64,000 nt of DNA from Oscillospiraceae bacterium (GCA_017414435.1 JAFQMN010000009.1:1-64000); one strand, 5' to 3'; shown: positions 38,179-47,561, counted from the first letter of the stretch. The notes: generated by a model not told the origin, from the letters alone. Numbers and translations are program-made.

Positions 38179-38619
38179 TTATTTTATTTCAATTTTTTGC
38201 TTAGTTTTTCCAGCATCTTTTTTTGGAATTTTAATAATCAGTTCACCGTCATCTAACTTAGCCTCTGCACCGTCATCTGCGGCATTAGCCAAATAAACAC
38301 TGCGCTCCATATACCTATAATAGCGCTCTTTGTGAACAATTTTTTTACTTTCTTTCTCTTCCGATTCCTTAGCTTCAACAGAGATGGTAAGCTTACCATT
38401 GTCTAAATTTAAATTCACATCCTCTTTTTTAACGCCTGGCAGGTCAGCTTCCACCACATACTCAGAATCATCTTCTTTTATGTCTAGCCTAAATGTTCCT
38501 AGTTCCGGCCTGTGCCACGAAAACCAAGGATCAGAAAAGAAATCCTCTAACATATTGCCGAATGAAAATTGTGGCATCCCCGAAGATTTGCCTCTGTTAA
38601 AATTAATAAGATTTGCCAT
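38179..38619 (-). CDS. Small heat-shock protein, Hsp20/alpha-crystallin family
   Basis: 146 aa from the ATG at 38619, preceded by GGGGGA; a longer in-frame start would lie in the leader. The alpha-crystallin domain shows EYVVEADLPGVKKEDV and DDGELIIKIPK. An ATP-independent holdase chaperone. The transcript leader contains an AT-rich near-palindrome. Confidence 0.94.
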   Translation of the reverse strand: MANLINFNRGKSSGMPQFSFGNMLEDFFSDPWFSWHRPELGTFRLDIKEDDSEYVVEADLPGVKKEDVNLNLDNGKLTISVEAKESEEKESKKIVHKERYYRYMERSVYLANAADDGAEAKLDDGELIIKIPKKDAGKTKQKIEIK

Positions 38620-38656
38620 AATAAATCCCCCTTTTATTTTTATATTTATTATTAGC

Positions 38657-38679
38657 TTAATTAATTTATAATTAATTAA
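38657..38679 (-). promoter_or_regulatory. AT-rich near-palindrome in the hsp20 leader
   Basis: TTAATTAATTTATAATTAATTAA-type dyad just downstream of the hsp20 promoter (arms TTAATTAA at each end). It could be an operator or a weak RNA hairpin sensitive to heat; it is not the CIRCE element. Confidence 0.3.
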
Positions 38680-38690
38680 CTCATCATTAT

Positions 38691-38719
38691 AGAATATCAC
38701 ATTACGTGTTTTTTGTCAA
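38691..38719 (-). promoter_or_regulatory. hsp20 promoter (minus strand)
   Basis: On the minus strand, TTGACA (38719-38714), 17-base spacer, TATTCT (38696-38691). A normal vegetative-type promoter. Confidence 0.65.
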
Positions 38720-38720
38720 G

Positions 38721-39122
38721 CTAAAGCATATGTATTTTGTGTTCTTCTTTACCCGTGCAATCAAAGTCCATTTGTATTCTAAATTTTTCAACTTTACCTC
38801 TCGGCCAATGCGTACTAACATCAATTATAGCGCCACCACGGTCAGAGGTTAAATTGTTTCTATAAAGTTCTACATCTACTCTGTAGTGTGGTTCTAATTT
38901 TATTATATCATAGCTTACATCTAAACATTTGCACATTTTACGTGCTTCGTTGAACATATATTGTGCAGATATCTTAACTACATTTTTGCCGTCGGAACTG
39001 GCTTGAAATGTTATTGAGTAGTCCTTAGTTATAACTTTATCTTCGCCTGCTGCGGCAACCGGAGCATTTGCTACCAGCATAAAACTAAAAACTGCTAATA
39101 TACACGCAACTACCTTCTTCAT
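38721..39122 (-). CDS. Secreted protein of unknown function (133 aa)
   Basis: A signal peptide (KKVVACILAVFSFMLVANA region, cleavage probably after VAAA) is followed by a beta-strand-rich domain of about 110 residues with CKC and a later single Cys. No family recognised. Third gene of a minus-strand operon with the genes at 39170 and 39808, both also secreted. Confidence 0.7.
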   Translation of the reverse strand: MKKVVACILAVFSFMLVANAPVAAAGEDKVITKDYSITFQASSDGKNVVKISAQYMFNEARKMCKCLDVSYDIIKLEPHYRVDVELYRNNLTSDRGGAIIDVSTHWPRGKVEKFRIQMDFDCTGKEEHKIHML

Positions 39123-39169
39123 ATTAATCTACCTCCCAACTATCTTCAACAACACATTAACAACAACAT

Positions 39170-39784
39170 CTACTCTTTAAAGAACTTACCTGGTAGGATA
39201 TAAAATTTAATTTCACCATCTGGAGTGCATTCAATATTTGCATGAGCGTTATCCATATCCTTAAATGTAGTGCTAAAAACACCATGGCGGGCATGCCAAG
39301 CGTTTAATTGTAAGGTTACCACCTTTTGCGTTTCAGATGAGTGAACATCATGCCATCCTGTAACCTTCCATTTGCTTGGATCATGTGACAGTTCTTCATG
39401 TTCAGTTTTACACATAGGGTTAAGTTTAACAATATGCCCATTGCTCAAAAAACTACATTTTATAGAATGAGTAATAACTGGAGCACCTTTGCTTGAATAG
39501 TAATAACCTTTTAAAATAGCAGTACTTTCCCACCAATCTGCAGCACCAGTAGGAGAAGAAGGATCTTTTAGTTTAACCTGTTTTATTTGAGATTGAAATT
39601 CGATCTTATATGTCATATCGCCAGATACCATTGAATATACTTCTCCAGAATGTAGCGGAATAGCCTCTTTGCTTTCCACAGTAACAGAATCTTCTGGCCA
39701 TCCAGCAAAAGCCAGACTCGGCGCAGCAAAAAAAGTTACATTTAACCCTAAAACAAACGAAAGAACCCGCTTATTTATATTCAT
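39170..39784 (-). CDS. Secreted protein of unknown function (204 aa)
   Basis: Start ATG at 39784 behind AAAGGTG; an in-frame GTG three codons earlier overlaps the site. A signal peptide ends near SLAFA, followed by a Trp-, His- and beta-strand-rich mature domain (EVYSMVSGDMTYKIEF, VTGWHDVHSSE). No motif recognised. It lies 23 bases after the phospholipase-like gene. Confidence 0.7.
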   Translation of the reverse strand: MNINKRVLSFVLGLNVTFFAAPSLAFAGWPEDSVTVESKEAIPLHSGEVYSMVSGDMTYKIEFQSQIKQVKLKDPSSPTGAADWWESTAILKGYYYSSKGAPVITHSIKCSFLSNGHIVKLNPMCKTEHEELSHDPSKWKVTGWHDVHSSETQKVVTLQLNAWHARHGVFSTTFKDMDNAHANIECTPDGEIKFYILPGKFFKE

Positions 39785-39807
39785 AATGATCACCTTTCTT
39801 TACAAGA

Positions 39808-40530
39808 TTAAATTCTTTCCTCTAATACTTGTAAACAGAATCTATATAAAACTCCAGAGGCATTTTTTTGCGCTTGAATAATTGAGTTTTCAATTATTTG
39901 TTCAACAGGCAATTTTTTAGAAGAAAGTGCTGCAAAATTCTGGCTTGCCATATCAGAAGTAGCATAACCAATTCGTTTTATACTATTGTCATCGTAATAG
40001 CAATATTCTAACGGTTCCATTACTGCAACGAAGTGTTCTTGTAATTCCACACATTTTCTTTCAAAGCCAACATGAGATAAAAATTTTTTACCCGCATCTA
40101 ACGTACTAATAGTATTAGAATGAACAGGGGTAGAGAGATCTTCTTCAAAATGCAAAGCTCGGCCTAGTTCTTGCATTGCCATTTTTACATTGCCGGCTTG
40201 ATAGAAACCAACAGCTCTATAAAAATGTGTGCATAGTTTTGTCAACGCAGAATCATCTGTACCTTTAAAATTTTTTTGTGTCATTAAATTAAAAAAATGC
40301 TGGCTATATGCGTCATCTGTTTCATCTTTATCTGGCATAACACTATATTCTACTATTATAGCTTTATTTGCAGGAGTAAAAATTTCATTATATTTTGTTC
40401 CATGTGCTTTTTCAAATATTTCTAATGCTTTTACTGTAACATAAGTATGAGTTGGTCCATCAAAAGCATAAGTTGAATTATAGCACATCGCTAGGCTCAA
40501 AATAGCAGCTAAAAACACCCGTTTTTTCAT
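39808..40530 (-). CDS. Secreted zinc-dependent phospholipase C-like protein
   Basis: 240 aa with a signal peptide cleaved probably after Ala22. The set of zinc ligands of bacterial PC-PLC/alpha-toxin is present in order: His28, Asp67 (or 69), His78, His127, Asp131, His137, His153, Glu157. The HxxxDx5H and HxxxE spacings equal those of Bacillus cereus PLC. The mature N-terminus would be Phe-Asp-Gly where alpha-toxin has Trp-Asp-Gly; the ligand there is the backbone amine, so Phe may serve. The C2-like domain of alpha-toxin is absent. The substrate is not shown by sequence; relatives include non-toxic forms and the S1/P1 nuclease fold. Confidence 0.72.
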   Translation of the reverse strand: MKKRVFLAAILSLAMCYNSTYAFDGPTHTYVTVKALEIFEKAHGTKYNEIFTPANKAIIVEYSVMPDKDETDDAYSQHFFNLMTQKNFKGTDDSALTKLCTHFYRAVGFYQAGNVKMAMQELGRALHFEEDLSTPVHSNTISTLDAGKKFLSHVGFERKCVELQEHFVAVMEPLEYCYYDDNSIKRIGYATSDMASQNFAALSSKKLPVEQIIENSIIQAQKNASGVLYRFCLQVLEERI

Positions 40531-40663
40531 TTTAACCCCTCCCTTAAAACCTATAAATACAGTTTAAGTTAAAGCCAAACCAATTTAGACTAAACCATAA
40601 AACATCACTCCATTCTAAAATATTAACTATTATTACTAATAATTATTAACAATAGCTTATTAT

Positions 40664-40692
40664 ATTATAATATATTTTTAAAATTTTGTCAA
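40664..40692 (-). promoter_or_regulatory. Promoter of the secreted phospholipase operon (minus strand)
   Basis: On the minus strand, TTGACA (40692-40687), 17-base spacer, TATAAT (40669-40664). It leaves a leader of about 130 nt before 40530. It is the only promoter seen for the three secreted genes down to 38721. Confidence 0.8.
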
Positions 40693-40703
40693 ACTGATTA
40701 AAC

Positions 40704-40732
40704 TTGACATATTTAAGCCGACATGGTACCAT
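40704..40732 (+). promoter_or_regulatory. Promoter of yaaA-recF
   Basis: TTGACA (40704-40709), 17-base spacer, TACCAT (40727-40732), divergent from and close to the minus-strand promoter at 40664-40692. Confidence 0.6.
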
Positions 40733-40777
40733 TTGCTTATTAAGTATTATGTTTTTAGAAGGGGTTATAATTAAAAA

Positions 40778-40999
40778 GTGGAGCAGATAAAAATTCAAAC
40801 AGAAAACATAAAATTATGCCAATTTCTTAAGTTTTGCAGCATTTCTCAAACAGGTGGCAATGCCAATGAGCTTATTAAATCTGGAGCTATATATGTTAAC
40901 AATCAGCAATGTTTAATGCGCAATAAAAAATTAAAGAATCATGATACCATACAATATGGTAACAAAACTTTTGAGGTTGTTGTGAATGATAATAACTAA
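40778..40999 (+). CDS. yaaA: S4-domain RNA-binding protein, YaaA family
   Basis: 73 aa from GTG. The compact S4 fold has LCQFLKFCSISQTGGNANELI and SGAIYVNN. A YaaA-type S4 protein directly before recF is a conserved arrangement near Firmicutes origins. It overlaps recF by 14 bases. Confidence 0.9.
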   Translation: MEQIKIQTENIKLCQFLKFCSISQTGGNANELIKSGAIYVNNQQCLMRNKKLKNHDTIQYGNKTFEVVVNDNN

Positions 41000-42074
41000 A
41001 ATAAAAGTAACTAATTTTCGTAATATAAAAAGTTTAACTTGGGAGCCAAGCCCCAAACTTAACATAATATATGGCAATAACGGGCAGGGCAAAACAAGCT
41101 TAATAGAAGCCATGTGGTTGTTCACAGGGGCTAAAAGCTTTACCCACACTAAAGATAAAGACCTCATTAAAGCTGGCCAACAGTTTTATTTATTAAATTG
41201 CTGGTTTAAAGATGGTAATCAATCAGCTTCAGCACAGATTAGATATAACGGGAAGAAACAAGTAGTTTTTAATAATGTTAAATATAAAAATACTGTGGCG
41301 TTAATGGGCAAACTATGTTGTGTGGTTTTTGCGCCTAACCACTTAGAGCTTATTAAAAGCAGTCCAGAAAAGCGCCGCAGTTTTATAGATCTTGCTATAA
41401 GCCAAATTGACCAAAGTTATATGCGATCTGTTATAGAATATTTGCACGCTTTAAAACAAAGGAACAGCTTGCTCAAAGCCATATTGCACGGCAGGGCATC
41501 TAGTGATATGCTTTTAGATTGGGACTTAGTTTTGGCAAGAGCAGGGGCAAAAATAATATCTCGCAGACTTTGGTATACAGATTTGCTTGCTAAAACTGCA
41601 TCAAAAATTTATTGTAATATTTCGAACAACGCAGAAAAATTAAATATTATTTATTCTAAAGCTAATTGGTTTGGCAAATCTCAAGAAGAGTTAGAAAATA
41701 TATTAATTAAAACATTCGAGCATAATCAAAAACAAGATATACATACAGGATTTACAAATTTAGGGGTACACCGTGATGATTTAGAAATAAAATTAAATGG
41801 ATTTTCAATTAAAAGTTATGGTTCTCAAGGTCAACAAAGAAGTAGTATAATCTCGCTAAAATTAGCAGAATGTGAGATATTAAGTGAAGAAAAGAAAGTT
41901 GCACCAATTGTTTTTTTGGATGATATTTTAAGCGAATTAGATTCTAAACGACGGGAACAATTATTAGCTTGTTTAAGCGGAAGGCAAGTGTTTGTTACAT
42001 GTTGTGATAAAATTGATTTACCGGCAGAAAAGCCTAGTTATTATTTAATGAAAGATGGCAGTTTGTTAAGCTAA
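40986..42074 (+). CDS. recF: DNA replication and repair protein RecF
   Basis: 362 aa. N-terminal KVTNFRNIKSLTW, Walker A GNNGQGKTS, signature SQGQQRS and the C-terminal FLDDILSELD Walker B identify this SMC-like ATPase of gap repair. gyrB, its usual next neighbour, is missing. Confidence 0.96.
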   Translation: MIITKIKVTNFRNIKSLTWEPSPKLNIIYGNNGQGKTSLIEAMWLFTGAKSFTHTKDKDLIKAGQQFYLLNCWFKDGNQSASAQIRYNGKKQVVFNNVKYKNTVALMGKLCCVVFAPNHLELIKSSPEKRRSFIDLAISQIDQSYMRSVIEYLHALKQRNSLLKAILHGRASSDMLLDWDLVLARAGAKIISRRLWYTDLLAKTASKIYCNISNNAEKLNIIYSKANWFGKSQEELENILIKTFEHNQKQDIHTGFTNLGVHRDDLEIKLNGFSIKSYGSQGQQRSSIISLKLAECEILSEEKKVAPIVFLDDILSELDSKRREQLLACLSGRQVFVTCCDKIDLPAEKPSYYLMKDGSLLS

Positions 42075-42160
42075 TTGACGGCTTAGGAAGTTTGTAGTAT
42101 AATTAATTGCAAAATATGCTAAGAAGCTTTTTAAATATAAAGAAAGAAGGCGCAAAACAT

Positions 42161-43675
42161 ATGAAAAATAGCGGCGGAATAATAAAGAAAATATGGCAAA
42201 AATACTTTGCAGAGCCAGAAGCAAAACCTCTAATAACAACGAACCAGCAAGAAACAAAGAACAAGTATCTATTTTGGCGCAATTCTATCTTTATTACTTC
42301 ATATATCTTGTATGTAATTGCATATATATGCCGCAAAAATTTCTCTATTGCCATGCCATTTATGGACAACCAAATGGGCATAACAGGAAGTGATGAAGGT
42401 CTTGTTTTAATGGTTGCATCATTAGTTTATGGTATTGGCAAGTTAATAAATGGTACTATTGCAGATAAAGGCAATGTTAGAGTTTGGTTACCAATAAATA
42501 TAGTATTAGCAGGGTTTTTCAATTTTTTAATTGTATTTGCACCTGCACTAAAAAATAACGGCAAAGTTTCGCATAGCATGTTGGTGCTTTATATGTGCAT
42601 ATTTTGGGGCGCAAGCAACTGGTTTCAGTCGGCTTTGTTCCCATATTGCGCTAAATCTCTTGTACGCTGGTTCCCAAATGCAACAAGAGCAAGATGGTGG
42701 GCCAGATGGTCAACATCGCATGAACTGGGCACCTTTTTAGCTATGAATATCTCTTTGCCTATTGCAAAAATAGCACAGCATTTTTTAGGCAAATGGGGTT
42801 TAGAAGCTATGTTTGCAGTACCATTTTTATTGTCGTTAATAATTGGAGCAATAGGACTGTTTTCTTTAAGAGATAGGCCTGTGAGTTTAGGGCTGCCAGA
42901 TGTTGAAGAAATTTACCAAACAAGGTTAGATGAATTAACAGAGGCAGAAAAACAAGAAAAAGATGCCGAAGCAAACTTGAGTTATTTTCAGATATTTGTA
43001 AAGTATATTTTAAGAAATAAAGTAATGTGGAATTTGTCTTTAATCTATTTTTGTGTATATATTTTTAGAATGGGTCCAGTAGACTGGATATTTAAAATTT
43101 TAGTTGGGGAACAAAAGCATTTTAAGAATTTTTCTGCTTCACTTGCTAGTATAGATAATTTAGCAGCGCTAAAAGCGTCAACACTTTGTGCTATAGGCTT
43201 TTTTGGCACGTTGCTGGCACCGGTAATTTCAGAAAAACTTTTTAAAGGGAAACGAACACCAGCAAATTTTTGGTGTTTGCTAATAGGTTCTATATCTGTA
43301 ATTGGAATATGGCTAGGCAGTTCTCCACTTTCACCAATTGCCAATAATTATATAGCAAAAAACATTGTAGCATTTTTATCTCTTGGTGTGGCAGGGTTTT
43401 CTGTATGTGTGCCGCAGGTTTTGGTGGGAGGAATATGCGCAGTTGAATCTTCGTCTAAAAAAGTGGCAGCAGCGGCGTCCGGTTTCACCAGTTTGCTCGG
43501 TTATTTTGGTGCAGCTTTTGGGCAGTATGTTAACGGAAGAACACTAAATATTTCGCAAAAGAAATATGGCGATGCACGGTTATTGTTAATATATTGGGGA
43601 GTAATTGCATTTATTGGGGCACTACTTTGCTTACCACTTTGGAATGTTAAAGCTAACAAAGAGTATTCCCATTAA
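42161..43675 (+). CDS. MFS transporter, organophosphate:phosphate antiporter (GlpT/UhpT) type
   Basis: 504 aa from ATG 42161 after AGAAGG; earlier in-frame ATGs lack a site. Twelve TM segments. RKNFSIAMPFM near TM1, the RWWARWSTSHELGTFLA block and the central loop LRDRPVSLGLP are typical of sugar-phosphate and glycerol-3-phosphate antiporters. Substrate not determined. Confidence 0.85.
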   Translation: MKNSGGIIKKIWQKYFAEPEAKPLITTNQQETKNKYLFWRNSIFITSYILYVIAYICRKNFSIAMPFMDNQMGITGSDEGLVLMVASLVYGIGKLINGTIADKGNVRVWLPINIVLAGFFNFLIVFAPALKNNGKVSHSMLVLYMCIFWGASNWFQSALFPYCAKSLVRWFPNATRARWWARWSTSHELGTFLAMNISLPIAKIAQHFLGKWGLEAMFAVPFLLSLIIGAIGLFSLRDRPVSLGLPDVEEIYQTRLDELTEAEKQEKDAEANLSYFQIFVKYILRNKVMWNLSLIYFCVYIFRMGPVDWIFKILVGEQKHFKNFSASLASIDNLAALKASTLCAIGFFGTLLAPVISEKLFKGKRTPANFWCLLIGSISVIGIWLGSSPLSPIANNYIAKNIVAFLSLGVAGFSVCVPQVLVGGICAVESSSKKVAAAASGFTSLLGYFGAAFGQYVNGRTLNISQKKYGDARLLLIYWGVIAFIGALLCLPLWNVKANKEYSH

Positions 43676-43720
43676 CATATTTTTTAAAATAATAAAAATA
43701 CAAAAAATTGAATATACCTA

Positions 43721-43747
43721 TTAAGTTTTAAAATATTTTGCCGAATA
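43721..43747 (+). promoter_or_regulatory. Sigma-28/sigma-D-like promoter of the flagellin-like gene
   Basis: TTAAGTTT (43721-43728), 11-base spacer, GCCGAATA (43740-43747), against the flagellar consensus TAAAGTTT-N11-GCCGATAA. The spacer length is exact. It lies about 85 bases before the start codon. Confidence 0.65.
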
Positions 43748-43830
43748 TTATACGATTACAAATTTGATAAGGATATACAACCATATTCAAGACAATTTGA
43801 ACAATATATTTACCAGGAGTGGAAGAATTT

Positions 43831-45363
43831 ATGTCAACAATTAACTCAATTTCTAAAAACACAATAGGGGGTTCTTTGCGCACAGCCCAAAAAGCAAGTA
43901 GGGCAAAGGCATATTCGGCAGAGCAATTAAGAACAGGCAAGAGGGTTGTTAGTTGCAAAGATGATTCTTCTGCAGTTTCAATTTCTGCGGGTATTAAATC
44001 ACGCGTAATAAGTTATACAGAAGGGGCTAGGAATATAAACGAAGCGGTTGCAGCTTTAGAAATAGCCAGAAATGCTCTTGATTCAATTAGCACAAACATT
44101 GCCCGGATGAGAGCTTATACCACCAGAGCTTTAACCGGTATGAAATCTGAAGAGCAGATAGATAGTTTGGGTGCTTTTATTCAGGCAGGGCTAGAAAATA
44201 TAGATAAAGCGGCAGAAGATGCGGTATTTAATGGCAGAAATTTATTTGTTGATGAAAATTTAAAAATTAACCCGCCAAATGAAGCAATGCAAGCTTCGCT
44301 GCAGTTTAAGGCTATGAGCACAAATTCTATGGGCTTAAAAGCGCAAGATGCCGATACAGTGTTTGGCGAAGGGTTTGATGCGCAAGCAGAGTTAGGAGCA
44401 AAAATGAATGCTTTAAGAGCTAGAAAAGCAGCCATTAATTCGCAGGCTGCTGAGGACTTAGGCCGAGCAATGAGAGATTTGGGAATAACAATGCATAATT
44501 CCATGGCTAATATAACGGATGCTAATTTTACTGATTTTTTCAATAGAATTGGTGCTCTTAATGCTATGGGTTTAGATTTTGCAGCAGCATATCCTAGGTT
44601 TTACCAAAAATTAGATCAACTAAGGCAGGATTATGCAGCGGGGCACCCGCAAGCTGATGTTTATAATAGTTTTGCAACATTAGGAGTAAAAGGGCTAATA
44701 CAGGCAGTGAATATATTACATACCAAATGGTTGGTAGGCATTACTTTAGATGAATTTAGAGACAGTAAAAAAATAACAGAAGAAGCTGGGCAGTATTATT
44801 TAGAGCTTGAGGATATGCGCAGAAGAATGGATGATTGCTTATTTAATTATAATTATGCTAACGAAGCGCCATATGATGCGTTTTTTGCGGCAATTGGTGC
44901 AAAAAAAGCAGAATTTGTAAATTATCTTCGAAACATTTCAAATGCAGTTGCTCACGATGCAGATGCTTGTAAAGGGTATTTGGCAACGGTTGAACAAAGC
45001 GGGCAGCTTGCAATGATAAATGGAGAGAGATTTTCGCAGTGGGCAGATGCATTTCAGGCACAGATTGAACAGGCCGCGGATTATGTTCAAAGTTCTATGA
45101 TGGAGTTGGGAATTAGCCAAAGAATGTTAGAGGAAGATTTATATTCTTTGCAAAGCTTAAGTGATGCATCTGATGAGGCGTGTTTTACACTTTTAGATAA
45201 AGATGCTTTAGAAGCGCAAATAGACACTGTAAAAAATGACGCATTTTTAGAAAATTGCATGACAGCTTTGCAGATGATGTTCACACAGATTTTTAATATG
45301 CAGAATTTAACTGGGCAATTAATAGACCTACTTATAGAAGGACCAGAATCTGTTGCGCAATAG
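43831..45363 (+). CDS. Flagellin-like protein with an unusual central domain
   Basis: 510 aa from ATG 43831 (a GTG at 43819 abuts the AGGAG site). Residues 1-110 match the flagellin D0/D1 helix, including LRTGKRVVSCKDDSSAVSIS, parallel to LSSGKRINSAADDAAGLAIS. The last 90 residues match the C-terminal helix (QSSMMELGISQRMLEEDLYSL...). Between them lie about 300 mostly helical residues of no recognised family, with several Cys, rare in flagellins. No other flagellar gene is nearby. It may be a minor flagellin or hook-associated type filament protein. Confidence 0.78.
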   Translation: MSTINSISKNTIGGSLRTAQKASRAKAYSAEQLRTGKRVVSCKDDSSAVSISAGIKSRVISYTEGARNINEAVAALEIARNALDSISTNIARMRAYTTRALTGMKSEEQIDSLGAFIQAGLENIDKAAEDAVFNGRNLFVDENLKINPPNEAMQASLQFKAMSTNSMGLKAQDADTVFGEGFDAQAELGAKMNALRARKAAINSQAAEDLGRAMRDLGITMHNSMANITDANFTDFFNRIGALNAMGLDFAAAYPRFYQKLDQLRQDYAAGHPQADVYNSFATLGVKGLIQAVNILHTKWLVGITLDEFRDSKKITEEAGQYYLELEDMRRRMDDCLFNYNYANEAPYDAFFAAIGAKKAEFVNYLRNISNAVAHDADACKGYLATVEQSGQLAMINGERFSQWADAFQAQIEQAADYVQSSMMELGISQRMLEEDLYSLQSLSDASDEACFTLLDKDALEAQIDTVKNDAFLENCMTALQMMFTQIFNMQNLTGQLIDLLIEGPESVAQ

Positions 45364-45394
45364 CTTAAAGTTTTAGTTTTTATCTAAAGATATA

Positions 45395-45432
45395 ATAAAA
45401 AATCCTCTCCAATTCGGGAGAGGATTTTTTTG
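45395..45432. terminator. Bidirectional terminator between the flagellin-like gene and feoB
   Basis: AAAAAATCCTCTCC (45397-45410), loop AATTC, GGGAGAGGATTTTTTT (45416-45431): a strong stem with T-runs in both directions between convergent genes. Confidence 0.93.
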
Positions 45433-45476
45433 TTTGAAGCACGTAATTTTATGCAGAACAAACACAGGAGCACAAT

Positions 45477-47528
45477 TTATTTTAAAATAAAGGAACTAAT
45501 TTGAAAGAAAGCAAGAGAAGTAATGTAAGCAATTGAAATCTGCCAAACCATAGAAAATACAGCGGGTTTAAAACTTTTAAATTCATTTTTTGCAGCCATA
45601 AAAGCCGAAACACACGGTGTGTATAATAATATAAAAAGCATTAACGAATAAGCTCCAAGTGGCGAAATCACATTAGTTAAAGAAGCACTTAAAACCGCAA
45701 TTTCGCCATAAATTACACTCAAAGAAGAAACAATTGCCTCTTTGGCAACAAGCCCGCTTATTAACGCAAGCACAATCTGCCAATACCCAAATCCAAGAGG
45801 TTTGAACAGAGGAGCAAGTTTTACTCCAAAGCTTTTTAAAATACTTTCAGTGCCGGGGTCAACCATTTTAAACTGCCAGTTAAAGTTAGAAAGAACCCAA
45901 ATTAATACACTCACCAAGAATAGAACTGTACCCGCCTTTTTAACGAATTCCCAGCACTCTTTTAAAGTATTTGCAAGCACAACCTTAACAGAAGGTATTT
46001 TGTATGGTTGCAGCTCTATTAAAAAGATGCTGTCTTCTGTTTTAGCAAAGAATTTTTTAAAGATAAGCGCAACTAAAACACCTAAAAGCACACCAATAAG
46101 ATACATGCTGAAAATAACAAGTCCTAAATGCCTAGAGAAAAAGATATTTGCAATAAGCCCATACACAGGCAATTTAGCACTGCAAGAGATAAACGGCAAC
46201 AGCAAAATTGTACGTTTACGCTCATGTTCGTTTTCTATAATTCTGGTAGACATTATAGCAGATGTGGTGCAGCCAAGCCCCATAATAATTGGAATAAAAG
46301 CTTTGCCGGTAATTCCAAGCTTTTTAAGCAGTTTATCAGTAATCATAACAATGCGCGCCATATAGCCGCTATCTTCTAAAAGAGATAAAAACATAAAAAG
46401 CAAAGAAAGCTGTGGCAAAAAGGTGAGCACACTACCCACACCACCCAAAACAGCTTCTAGTACTAACCGCTTTAACACAACCGGTGCGGAACAATTGGTT
46501 AAAAATATAGCCACATAATTATACACAGTGGTATTTATAAAATCGCTAACTTTGTCAGTTAATTTTTGCCCACCATAATCAAAAGAGATTGCGAAAATAG
46601 CTAGTAGAACAAGAAGAAATATAGGGTAAGCGGTATATTTATTTAAAACTACTTTATCAATTTTATCAGAAATACTGTGCTTTGATTTTTTGTCTTTTTT
46701 AAATACAACTCCTTCTAAAAGGCTAGTTATAAATTCATAACGCGCATCTGCAATCAAACTTTCGCACGATCCAAAGTGATATTTTTGTTCATAGCGTTTA
46801 GTTATTTCTTGCAGACTTTGTTTTAATGTTAATTGTTCATCCGGTGCAATGTTTTGAGTGAGCAGATTAAATATAGTTTCATCTTTTTCTAATAATTTAA
46901 TAGAGAAAAACCGAGAGAGCGAGTTGTTTTTTAATTTAAATAGCTCAAAAATTTCGGCAATTGCAACTTCTGTAGGTTCATTATATTTTATAAAATTGGG
47001 TTCATAATTAGTATGGTGTGCAGTGTCTTCACAGATTTTAACAAGCTCATCTAAGCTTTGGTTTTTTATAGCGCAGATATCTATAACTGGAATGTTTAGC
47101 TTTTGTGCGAGCTTTTGGGTATTTAAAGTAATACCTTTGCGTTTAAGTTCATCTGCCATGTTTATAGCAAGCACAGTAGGAACACCGATTTCTAGAAGTT
47201 GCACAGAAAGATACAAATTCCGTTCCAGGTTAGTACCATCTACCACATTAAGCAAAACGTGCGGCTTTTCATCTAAAATAAATTTGCGGGCAACAAGCTC
47301 ATCTGCAGAGTAGGCAGTTAAAGAATATATACCTGGCAGATCGGTAAGTTCAATATCGTATTCGGAATATTTTATTTTTCCTTGTTTTTTTTCAACTGTA
47401 ACACCGGGCCAATTACCTATAGCCTGGTCATCTCCGGTTAGTTTGTTAAATATTGTGGTTTTACCAATGTTTGGGTTACCAACTAAGGCTATGGTGTGTT
47501 TAGTATAATTAGTTTGTTGATTTTCCAT
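45477..47528 (-). CDS. feoB: Ferrous iron transport protein B
   Basis: 683 aa. The N-terminal G domain has GNPNIGKTT, GVTVEKK, DLPGIYSL and NMADE; the C-terminal half has about ten TM segments with the GLGCTTSAIMSTR gate. It imports Fe2+, fitting an anaerobic lifestyle. It lies 33 bases after feoA. Confidence 0.97.
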   Translation of the reverse strand: MENQQTNYTKHTIALVGNPNIGKTTIFNKLTGDDQAIGNWPGVTVEKKQGKIKYSEYDIELTDLPGIYSLTAYSADELVARKFILDEKPHVLLNVVDGTNLERNLYLSVQLLEIGVPTVLAINMADELKRKGITLNTQKLAQKLNIPVIDICAIKNQSLDELVKICEDTAHHTNYEPNFIKYNEPTEVAIAEIFELFKLKNNSLSRFFSIKLLEKDETIFNLLTQNIAPDEQLTLKQSLQEITKRYEQKYHFGSCESLIADARYEFITSLLEGVVFKKDKKSKHSISDKIDKVVLNKYTAYPIFLLVLLAIFAISFDYGGQKLTDKVSDFINTTVYNYVAIFLTNCSAPVVLKRLVLEAVLGGVGSVLTFLPQLSLLFMFLSLLEDSGYMARIVMITDKLLKKLGITGKAFIPIIMGLGCTTSAIMSTRIIENEHERKRTILLLPFISCSAKLPVYGLIANIFFSRHLGLVIFSMYLIGVLLGVLVALIFKKFFAKTEDSIFLIELQPYKIPSVKVVLANTLKECWEFVKKAGTVLFLVSVLIWVLSNFNWQFKMVDPGTESILKSFGVKLAPLFKPLGFGYWQIVLALISGLVAKEAIVSSLSVIYGEIAVLSASLTNVISPLGAYSLMLFILLYTPCVSAFMAAKNEFKSFKPAVFSMVWQISIAYITSLAFFQISSFILK

Positions 47529-47561
47529 AAAATAAAATCACCACCTTTTAAAATTTATTTT

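Noticed and set aside
38657..38679. CIRCE operator before hsp20
   Set aside because: The dyad lacks the TTAGCACTC/GAGTGCTAA arms; only an AT-rich palindrome is present.
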